Of a stretch of 11,432 nt of DNA, positions 1 through 5,924 are shown one piece after another (within the stretch, counting starts at the first letter, position 1; every line of letters begins with the position of its first letter). The DNA is taken from NCBI GenBank assembly GCA_030844625.1, contig JAUUNJ010000051.1, positions 1 to 11,432 of the forward strand. Direction: 5' to 3'. Both the position numbers and the translations under genes were made by a program. The stretch comes from Roseburia sp. Lineage in GTDB: Bacteria; Bacillota; Clostridia; Lachnospirales; Lachnospiraceae. The notes beneath the pieces are model-generated. The model made no database searches and was not told the DNA's origin. It worked only from the letters and a program-made list of their open reading frames with translations.

Positions 1-1278
1 GAAAAATGTTTTTACGTTAAATTCCCCAACGTCTTTATTGAAGAATACGTCATTTCTTCTGTTCTGTGAAACATCACGGAAGTTACCATTACCCTGAGAA
101 TAATACTCGGCTGCAATGGAGAAGAAATTGTAATCCCTTTCAGGATCACCGTGCTTACGGCTGAACAGATGGATAATTGACTTGTTTCCATCCTTGTTCA
201 ATACATATGGATATCCTCCACGAAGGAAGTTATCAAGATAGCACTGTTCAACATACTGGTCAAACTTGCCTGCTGCAGTGTGTGTCCTTACATCGGATGT
301 AAAACTATCCGCCAATGCCTCCGCTTCCTGAAATTTCTTCTCTATATATCCGGCTGCACAAAATGTGTCTAATTTGGAATTGATCTGTTCTTCCGATCCT
401 GCAAATCCCATCATTGTTGTAAATGAAATATCTGCACCGGCTTCTACTGTCTCCTTAAACGGTGTAAACCCACAAGGCACTTTATTTGCAAAGCACTGTT
501 TCTTTGAAAGAACTCCTTCCAGAGAGTTCTCAATAAAGTTTGCAGGTGTCATTAAGGATAAGTCATATCCATAAACAGTATCTACATCATAAATTACATC
601 CTGTAATTGTCCGTCTTTTACAGTGAGATAATAATATCCACCTTCAACATCTGAGACTTCTGCAGAGTCCTTTGTGGAAGCTCTAAGCGTATAATACGGA
701 ACCTTATGATCTATATTTTTAATGTAAGCCCAACTCTTGAATAGATTGGACATTTCCTTAAATTCTCCATTAGAAATTCCGTATGTAATAATCTTTGGAA
801 GACCATCAATCATTTCAATATCTTTTGCCTGGCCGCTAATATTCTTAACAGACACCTGTCTTACCAGTGCCCCGATACTTTCATTGGGCAGTACAAAATA
901 ATTTACTGTAACTTCTATTCCATATTTTTCATTTGTTTCAATAACCTTGAAGCTGTTCTTATTCATTCTTATCTGGCGCTTCGCTTCTTTTTCATATTTA
1001 AAAAATGGCTCATAATATTCGCCGTCAATCCTTAAGAATGTTCTAAAGCCCTTTACGGTTGTGTTTTCAAAAGCTGTATTTGCTGAATTGAATTCCATAA
1101 TGGCATTGCCTTTATTATCAATACCAAAACTGTTAATTCCCTGTCCTCTGTTGGTGTAGAACACCCACATCGGAATACCTTTTACTCCTGCAAGACCTGG
1201 TAAAAAGCTTGAAAAAGCCGGCATTTTGTCATAATCATCAATGACAAATGTTTTTCCTTCAAGTCTATATTTTTCCAT
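1..1278 (-). CDS. Large GH94/GH149/GH161-like glycoside phosphorylase, N-terminal part (probable beta-1,3-glucan phosphorylase)
   Basis: This is an open frame of 426 codons with no stop before the left edge, so the C-terminal part is missing. It starts at an ATG preceded by AAGGAGA about 6 nt upstream. There is no signal peptide, which implies a cytoplasmic enzyme. The N-terminus carries FLPGLAG (25-31), GIPMWVFYTNRGQGI (34-48) and a beta-rich domain. Further on come HGDPERDYNFF (376-386) and GNGNFRDVSQNRR (396-408). I recognise these as typical of the long 'cellobiose phosphorylase-like' proteins of about 1,100 residues, and GH161 is my best guess. The family splits beta-glucosidic bonds with phosphate to give glucose-1-phosphate. 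The catalytic acid lies in the part outside the window and cannot be checked. The beta-1,3 preference is inferred from the nearby GH16 enzyme; cellodextrin or another beta-glucan phosphorylase is possible. Confidence 0.8.
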   Translation of the reverse strand, partial: MEKYRLEGKTFVIDDYDKMPAFSSFLPGLAGVKGIPMWVFYTNRGQGINSFGIDNKGNAIMEFNSANTAFENTTVKGFRTFLRIDGEYYEPFFKYEKEAKRQIRMNKNSFKVIETNEKYGIEVTVNYFVLPNESIGALVRQVSVKNISGQAKDIEMIDGLPKIITYGISNGEFKEMSNLFKSWAYIKNIDHKVPYYTLRASTKDSAEVSDVEGGYYYLTVKDGQLQDVIYDVDTVYGYDLSLMTPANFIENSLEGVLSKKQCFANKVPCGFTPFKETVEAGADISFTTMMGFAGSEEQINSKLDTFCAAGYIEKKFQEAEALADSFTSDVRTHTAAGKFDQYVEQCYLDNFLRGGYPYVLNKDGNKSIIHLFSRKHGDPERDYNFFSIAAEYYSQGNGNFRDVSQNRRNDVFFNKDVGEFNVKTFF

Positions 1279-1333
1279 AATAATCTCCTTGTGAATATTT
1301 ATAACCAATTGCAAAGCCATTGATTACCTACTC

Positions 1334-1366
1334 GCATGCCACGTAAAGCATCTTATTTGCATGCAA
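1334..1366. promoter_or_regulatory. Candidate LacI-family operator pair upstream of the phosphorylase gene
   Basis: The 105-base gap between the LacI gene and the phosphorylase contains two copies of the palindrome GCATGC, at 1334-1339 and 1359-1364. Their centres are 25 bp apart. The second sits inside a longer perfect palindrome, TTGCATGCAA (1357-1366). LacI-type dimers bind palindromes with a central CG or similar step, and a divergent or downstream target beside the regulator gene is usual. That these are binding sites is inference. I found no convincing -35/-10 pair beside them. Confidence 0.3.
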
Positions 1367-1383
1367 TGCATTTAATTAATTGT

Positions 1384-2385
1384 TTAATTCTTGCGCTTTC
1401 CACATGAACTTCTGTAAACCATTTTCGGTGATAGTTTTGTAACTGTACCACTCTTATCACCTTCATCATTAATCAATCTGAAAAGCTCATTCGCACTTGC
1501 ACTGCCCATTTCTATAATCGGGCTGTGTACTGTTGTAAGCGGAACACCATAATATGCACTAATCGTACTGTCATCATACCCAATTACACTAACCTGATCC
1601 GGTACTTTTATACCTACATCCTGCAATGCCTGGATACAACCCCATGCCATTTCGTCATTTGCACAGAACATTGCATCTGGAACCTCCACACCACTGGAAA
1701 GTGCCGAACGCATCTCACTGTACGCAAGAGACTCTTCATAATATCCTCTTAAAATAATATTCTCATCTATCGGAAGATTGTTTCTCTCCATCATTTCTAC
1801 ATAACCCTGGTAACGATGTAAATCGTCACCCGAATCATTTCCATGCATATAGCCAATTCTCTTATGTCCCAGTTTAATCAAGTGATCAACTGCCATTGAT
1901 GCCCCCAGTTTATCATCAACTAATACGCCTGAAATATTCTTTCCTTTACTATCACGGTCAATAAACACCATCGGTATATTAACCGTGGCAATTCTCTTCA
2001 CATAATCACCCGTCAAATCTTCATGATATATAATAGCTCCGGCAACACCCGATGCAATAATCATTCTGTAGATTTCATCCGGTGAATTATCATTGCTCAC
2101 ATATATATTAAGCAGATAATTATTTAATTTGCACTGTAAATGAATCGCCTGCGTCAAAACATTATAAAAATCACCTTGTAAACTTGTCAAAAAGAGGCCG
2201 ATGGTATTCTTTCTGTTCGATTTTAATAGTTTAGCGTTCATATTTGGAATATAGTGAAGTTTTTCAACTGCGTTTAAAACTCTCTGCTTTGTTTCTTCAC
2301 TTACAATATCAGCATTATTGAATACATTTGATACTGTAGATATTGCAACTCCTGCTTCCCGCGCAACATCTTTTATTGTAACCAT
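1384..2385 (-). CDS. LacI/GalR-family transcriptional regulator
   Basis: This is a full-length 333-residue repressor, the usual size for the family. The N-terminal helix-turn-helix (about 3-23, with VTIKDVAREAGVAISTVSN) is followed by a third helix and a hinge around residues 50-58 (AKLLKSNRKN). The remainder is a periplasmic-binding-protein-like effector core. Typical sugar-contact positions are present: FIDRD (141-145), R191 in the HRYQGY segment, AND at 242-244, and D271 after VIGY. The start is an ATG with GGGAGG about 7 nt upstream. It lies between the GH16 gene, separated by a hairpin, and the phosphorylase gene. It therefore probably controls one or both in response to a glucan-derived oligosaccharide. 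The effector is not readable from sequence, and neither is whether it represses or activates. Confidence 0.93.
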   Translation of the reverse strand: MVTIKDVAREAGVAISTVSNVFNNADIVSEETKQRVLNAVEKLHYIPNMNAKLLKSNRKNTIGLFLTSLQGDFYNVLTQAIHLQCKLNNYLLNIYVSNDNSPDEIYRMIIASGVAGAIIYHEDLTGDYVKRIATVNIPMVFIDRDSKGKNISGVLVDDKLGASMAVDHLIKLGHKRIGYMHGNDSGDDLHRYQGYVEMMERNNLPIDENIILRGYYEESLAYSEMRSALSSGVEVPDAMFCANDEMAWGCIQALQDVGIKVPDQVSVIGYDDSTISAYYGVPLTTVHSPIIEMGSASANELFRLINDEGDKSGTVTKLSPKMVYRSSCGKRKN

Positions 2386-2409
2386 ACAATAACCTCCCTG
2401 TTTTATAAC

Positions 2410-2471
2410 AAAAAACTAAGAGAGAAGAGTGAAAAGTAAAATATTGTCTATTCTTTTACAGTTCACTCTTC
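2410..2471 (-). terminator. Probable rho-independent terminator after the GH16 gene
   Basis: On the minus strand a perfect 10-bp stem (GAAGAGTGAA at 2471-2462 pairing with TTCACTCTTC at 2433-2424) begins 20 nt after the GH16 stop. It continues through a 2x2 internal loop into a second 6-bp stem (GTAAAA with TTTTAC, 2459-2454 and 2441-2436) around a 12-nt loop. The tail is TCTCTTAG followed by six T residues (2415-2410). The T tract is displaced 8 nt from the stem and the stem is AT-rich, so termination may be partial. It separates the transport/GH16 operon from the LacI gene. Confidence 0.55.
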
Positions 2472-2488
2472 ACTGCTTATTCTTCACT
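2462..2488. repeat. TTCACT short repeats beside the hairpin
   Basis: TTCACT occurs three times within 27 bases, at 2462-2467, 2469-2474 and 2483-2488. The longer unit TCTTCACT occurs at 2467-2474 and 2481-2488. The complementary AGTGAA (2428-2433) forms the other arm of the hairpin. The array could be a decayed or slipped copy of the stem arm, or part of a dispersed intergenic palindrome. The choice cannot be made from one locus. Confidence 0.4.
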
Positions 2489-2490
2489 TC

Positions 2491-3855
2491 TTACTGATAT
2501 ACTCTTACCCAGTCGATATAATAGTAATCCTGATATGTTTCAATGTTTCCTTCTGTCTTAATCTTTGTCCAGTAAGTTGGAGTAACATTTCCACCAAGTA
2601 CTCCACCAATTGCACAGTTAAGAATCAGATAAAATGGCTGGTTATATGGCCAAATAGTGCTGTCCTGTGTACCATTACCATCCAAAACGAAATTATTTGG
2701 ATCATAAGTTCCCGTCACCTTTCCATCAATTGTGAATGTGATGGTCTGATCTGTCCATATTACGCCATATGTATGATAAGCAGTTGTAGCATCGCTTACT
2801 TTTGTATCCCAGTGCTTATTTCCTGAACTTGTAGACATACCGTTGAACTTAGTACAATGAATTGACTGTGGAATAATTGTCTTTGTCAGTTCACTTGTTG
2901 TCTCAAGAACGTCTATCTCTCCACACTGCGGCCATGAATAGTTGTTACCCAACATCCATGCTGCTGCCCATGTTCCCTGTCCTTTTGGCATTTTCGCACG
3001 GAATTCAATTTTGCCATACTTAACGGAGTACTGTCCTCTTGTCCAGATTTTTGTTGAATAGTATGAATTTGAAACTGCTTTCTTCGTTGTTGTATTCCAC
3101 TGGAACTGTGGTTTAATAATAAGGTTATTGTTCTTTACTTCACAGTAATCTATCTGATAATCCTGAAGTTCATTGTTTCCATAACCACCGGCACCTGTTG
3201 CACCTGTATTGTTCCATTTTGTCTTATCTAATGTTGTTCCACTGAATTCATCATTCCATACCATCTTCCAGGTCTTAACACTCTTCACTGCGGAATAGGA
3301 ACCACTTGTAATTGTTTTCTTTCCCGCTTTTGCATATGCCTTAATCTTGAAATAATATGTGTTTCCAAGAGCAAGATTCTTGATTGTTGTGGAAGTCTTC
3401 TTTGCCCCCTTAACATTTACCTTTTTATATCCGCCGCTCTTCTTTGTTGAATAATATACATAGTATCCTGAAGCACCTTTTGTCTTCTTCCATGTAACCT
3501 TTGCGGAATTGGTTGATGCAAGTGCTGCTGACTGAATCGCAACCTTAGCCGGTTTTACTGTAACTGTGGCTTTCTTTTTGCTTGAGCCTACTGTAATCGT
3601 AATTTTACAGGTTCCGGCTTTCTTAGCCTTAACTTTTCCTTTTTTGCTTACTGTTGCAATCTTTTTATTGCTTGACTTAAATGTGGCACCTTTCTGCTTT
3701 ACAATAATCGTATCTGTTTTACCGATATTAAGTGTCAGTTTCTTACCATATCTGATGGTAACCGCAGCCTCTGTGGCTGAAGGATTTACCGCACAAAGTG
3801 TAACGATCATTGCTAATGCAATAATTGCTGAAGTTATTTTCTTAAATAATTTCAT
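2491..3855 (-). CDS. Secreted GH16 endo-beta-glucanase (laminarinase/lichenase type) with Big2-like and Fn3 modules
   Basis: The protein is 454 residues long. A signal peptide (1-31: MKLFKK, hydrophobic core, small residues near TEA) precedes a lysine-rich Big2-like module (about 32-102) and an Fn3-like module (about 104-195). The GH16 domain (about 198-454) ends in the typical IDWVRVYQ. The catalytic motif EIDVLE is at 313-318, giving E313 as nucleophile, D315 as assisting acid and E318 as acid/base. This is the ExDxxE beta-bulge form common in beta-1,3-glucanases. GNNELQDYQ (227-235) and WAAAWMLG (296-303) line up with family sugar-binding strands. No LPXTG, SLH or carbohydrate-binding module is visible, so it is probably released or held loosely by its basic modules. 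It is the last gene of the operon, 19 nt after a permease. Beta-1,3 versus mixed-linkage specificity is undecided. Confidence 0.92.
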   Translation of the reverse strand: MKLFKKITSAIIALAMIVTLCAVNPSATEAAVTIRYGKKLTLNIGKTDTIIVKQKGATFKSSNKKIATVSKKGKVKAKKAGTCKITITVGSSKKKATVTVKPAKVAIQSAALASTNSAKVTWKKTKGASGYYVYYSTKKSGGYKKVNVKGAKKTSTTIKNLALGNTYYFKIKAYAKAGKKTITSGSYSAVKSVKTWKMVWNDEFSGTTLDKTKWNNTGATGAGGYGNNELQDYQIDYCEVKNNNLIIKPQFQWNTTTKKAVSNSYYSTKIWTRGQYSVKYGKIEFRAKMPKGQGTWAAAWMLGNNYSWPQCGEIDVLETTSELTKTIIPQSIHCTKFNGMSTSSGNKHWDTKVSDATTAYHTYGVIWTDQTITFTIDGKVTGTYDPNNFVLDGNGTQDSTIWPYNQPFYLILNCAIGGVLGGNVTPTYWTKIKTEGNIETYQDYYYIDWVRVYQ

Positions 3856-3860
3856 ATTTT

Positions 3861-3867
3861 CCTCCTT
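3861..3867 (-). promoter_or_regulatory. Ribosome binding site that fixes the GH16 start
   Basis: AAGGAGG lies 5 nt upstream of the ATG at 3855. The open frame continues upstream to an ATG at 3903, which would overlap the preceding permease gene and add 16 polar residues before the signal peptide. The strong site and the intact signal peptide from MKLFKK make 3855 the likely start. Confidence 0.8.
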
Positions 3868-3874
3868 ATGATAT

Positions 3875-4831
3875 TTATTCACCAGTAATACCTGTATTTT
3901 CAATACCCTGAATAAACTGTTTCTGTACTAATGCATATAAAATCAGTAACGGCGCAATAGATATCAGTGTTGCCGCCATCTTCTGGGCTTCATTAATATT
4001 ACTTGAAACTCCTCCTCCGGATTCACTGTCAAACAATGACAACTTAACCGGCACTAATTCTACTGCATTTCTTAACATTGTATTTGTTGTGTATGTTTCA
4101 TTCCAGTTGAATACAAATGAGAACAGAAATACAACAAGGATTGTTGACAATGATAATCTAATTGCAACATGATAGAAAACCTTTAATGAGCCGGCACCAT
4201 CAATCATGGCAGCTTCATCTAATGATTTTGGTATCATATTGAAGAAGTTATAGAATATTAAGATTAACATTGTAGAGTATGTACCTTGTCCCAATAACGC
4301 CATAAGGAACTGCGGTGCAATACTACCTATAAGTTTAATTCCTGTTACTGTATATAACTGTGTAAAGATCATCAGTCTTGGTACTGTCAGAAGTGGAACC
4401 GGCAAAATAAATGCCAGAATCAACATAATGTACCAAATATTACGGCCTCTGAAAGTGTATCTTGATAATGCGAACCCTGTCATGGCAGAAACCGCCGTCT
4501 GAGCTATTGCCAATAATCCGGAGAACCAGATAGAATTAATCAGTGATGCCGGAACGTCCAGAGTTTTAATAGCATTTGTAAAATTATCCAGCGTAGCATG
4601 CTTTGCAATCCATGTGATAGAAGGATCAATCAAGTCTGCCGCCGTCATGATAGATTTTGATATCATTTCAAAAATCGGTTTCAAATATACATATCCGATA
4701 CAGATCAGAACAAAATAAATTGCAATTTTTGAAATAATGTTTACTGATTTTAGTTTCTTTAATTTGGCAAAGTTGATTTTCTTAATTGATGACAAATCAA
4801 TTTTCTTTGCACTATTCTCTTTATTTGCCAT
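3875..4831 (-). CDS. Carbohydrate ABC transporter permease, MalG type (second pair)
   Basis: This is a 318-residue inner-membrane protein with about six hydrophobic segments. The first spans roughly 34-54, after a lysine-rich cytoplasmic N-terminus, and the last roughly 286-304. The EAA loop that docks on the ATPase is at 206-226 (EAAMIDGAG...). The glycine at 212 is kept, but the proline that normally ends the loop is replaced by arginine (R225). The ATG at 4831 overlaps the end of the preceding permease gene by 11 nt, and AGGAGG sits 9 nt upstream, so the two are probably translationally coupled. It pairs with the 4821-5924 product to form one transmembrane channel for oligosaccharides. The substrate is inferred from the GH16 gene directly downstream. 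Confidence 0.9.
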   Translation of the reverse strand: MANKENSAKKIDLSSIKKINFAKLKKLKSVNIISKIAIYFVLICIGYVYLKPIFEMISKSIMTAADLIDPSITWIAKHATLDNFTNAIKTLDVPASLINSIWFSGLLAIAQTAVSAMTGFALSRYTFRGRNIWYIMLILAFILPVPLLTVPRLMIFTQLYTVTGIKLIGSIAPQFLMALLGQGTYSTMLILIFYNFFNMIPKSLDEAAMIDGAGSLKVFYHVAIRLSLSTILVVFLFSFVFNWNETYTTNTMLRNAVELVPVKLSLFDSESGGGVSSNINEAQKMAATLISIAPLLILYALVQKQFIQGIENTGITGE

Positions 4832-5924
4832 ATAACTTTGCCTCCTTTGCCTGATGTCTCTTCTGAGCAGCTAATCTTCTCTTCTGCTGTTTGTCTAACT
4901 TCTTTAACTTCTTTTCCTGTTTCTGTCTTGCTTTGATATCCTTTGGTTTTCTGTCCCTGAACAAAAGGAAAACAATACCAATCAGTGCCAAAGCGACAAA
5001 ACTGTAAATCCATGAATATGTAGCCGCAAATCCAAGTCCTCCGTTGGTATCGTTAGTTGCTTCCTGAATCAACTTATATACCGGGTTGATTGAGTCATAC
5101 ATACCTAACTGAATTACCGTAAATACCGTAATAATCAAACCAACTGACTTTAACATTGGAATTGTAATCTTCCACATAATCTGCCAAGCATTGGCGGAAT
5201 CAATTTTTGCCGCCTCATAAATACTTGGATTAATTTTCTGTAAACCGTTGATAAACAATACAATCGGAATACCTGTAAACCAAAGTATAATAGACAACTG
5301 GTCAAATATTCCTGCAAGACCGTTTGCCAATGCCGGAGAATAACTTTGAATCATCTGCATTACAAATATATTCGAATAAGCATTTGCAGCTTCTACTCCC
5401 GTCGCTGTGGTTGTGGCTGTACTCTGTACAGAAAGCAATTGTGACATAACCGGACCTGACATAATGATAACCGGTAAAAAGTATATTGTTCTGAGAATAC
5501 TCTTACCTATGTTAATCTTACATAACAGGTATGCAATGATAAAGGATAACACTACTACTATAAATGTATACGGTATAATCATTCTCAAGTATTCCAGCAT
5601 TGCCGGAAGGAAGGATTCGTTCTGGAAGAATGCCGTGTAGTAATTACCCAATCCGTTCCACTGAATTTCATATCCTAAAATTGTGGATTTTACATTTGTA
5701 AAACTTAAGTAAATTGTCATCACGAATGGGAATAATGTGAAAATTACAAATCCCACAATCCATGGTGCCATAAATCCATAACCAGCTCTGTCCTGTCTCT
5801 GCTGGTATGTACGCATTTTTTTCTTTTTAGGGGCCTTAGCCGGCTTTTCTGCTTTTACTGCTTCAGCCTTAACTGTCTTAGCTGTGTCTTCAGGCTTTAC
5901 AGCTTTCACTTTATTATCAGCCAT
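4821..5924 (-). CDS. Sugar ABC transporter permease, MalF type (second pair), with long charged tails
   Basis: The 367-residue protein is longer than the roughly 300 usual for this family. The membrane core (about 50-325) has six likely helices, the first starting at GFMAPWIVGF. The EAA loop (237-257, EAAKIDSANAWQIMWK, then ITIP) has serine at 243 where glycine is usual. An external loop around 165-205 is Thr/Ala/Ser-rich. Both ends are unusual. Residues 1-38 are a Lys/Ala/Glu/Pro-rich tail ending KKKK. Residues 323-367 are a strongly basic, probably helical tail with many Lys, Arg and Gln. The start codon overlaps the upstream stop by 1 nt (TAATG), with a G-rich site (GGGGGT) before it. This points to translational coupling with the DUF5696 gene. 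Confidence 0.9.
   Translation of the reverse strand: MADNKVKAVKPEDTAKTVKAEAVKAEKPAKAPKKKKMRTYQQRQDRAGYGFMAPWIVGFVIFTLFPFVMTIYLSFTNVKSTILGYEIQWNGLGNYYTAFFQNESFLPAMLEYLRMIIPYTFIVVVLSFIIAYLLCKINIGKSILRTIYFLPVIIMSGPVMSQLLSVQSTATTTATGVEAANAYSNIFVMQMIQSYSPALANGLAGIFDQLSIILWFTGIPIVLFINGLQKINPSIYEAAKIDSANAWQIMWKITIPMLKSVGLIITVFTVIQLGMYDSINPVYKLIQEATNDTNGGLGFAATYSWIYSFVALALIGIVFLLFRDRKPKDIKARQKQEKKLKKLDKQQKRRLAAQKRHQAKEAKLYGK

Noticed and set aside
365..574. Plus-strand open frame of 69 codons, and similar plus-strand frames at 1525-1752, 3566-3871, 5407-5640, 6172-6474, 6768-7151, 7767-7961, 9631-9843 and 10708-10926
   Set aside because: Each lies wholly inside a well-supported minus-strand gene, has no family resemblance, and reads as the antisense shadow of that gene.
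1298..1322. TATAAA (minus strand) and a cre-like stretch just upstream of the phosphorylase gene
   Set aside because: A -10 box here would start transcription within the ribosome site, no matching -35 is seen, and the cre resemblance fails at the central CG.
2402..2407. TATAAA (minus strand) as a promoter for the LacI gene
   Set aside because: It is only a few bases from the ribosome site and no -35 box lies at 16-18 nt, so the promoter cannot be called.
2462..2488. Short direct repeats as a possible CRISPR fragment
   Set aside because: The units are only 6-8 bases with no regular spacers, and no cas genes are near.
3856..3903. Upstream extension of the GH16 gene to an ATG at 3903
   Set aside because: It overlaps the preceding permease, spoils the signal peptide, and ignores the AAGGAGG placed 5 nt before the ATG at 3855.
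4759..5013. Minus-strand open frame of 84 codons across the junction of two permease genes
   Set aside because: It is in a different frame from both permeases, which are clear members of their families and explain the DNA fully. The same applies to the 66-codon frame at 8846-9046.
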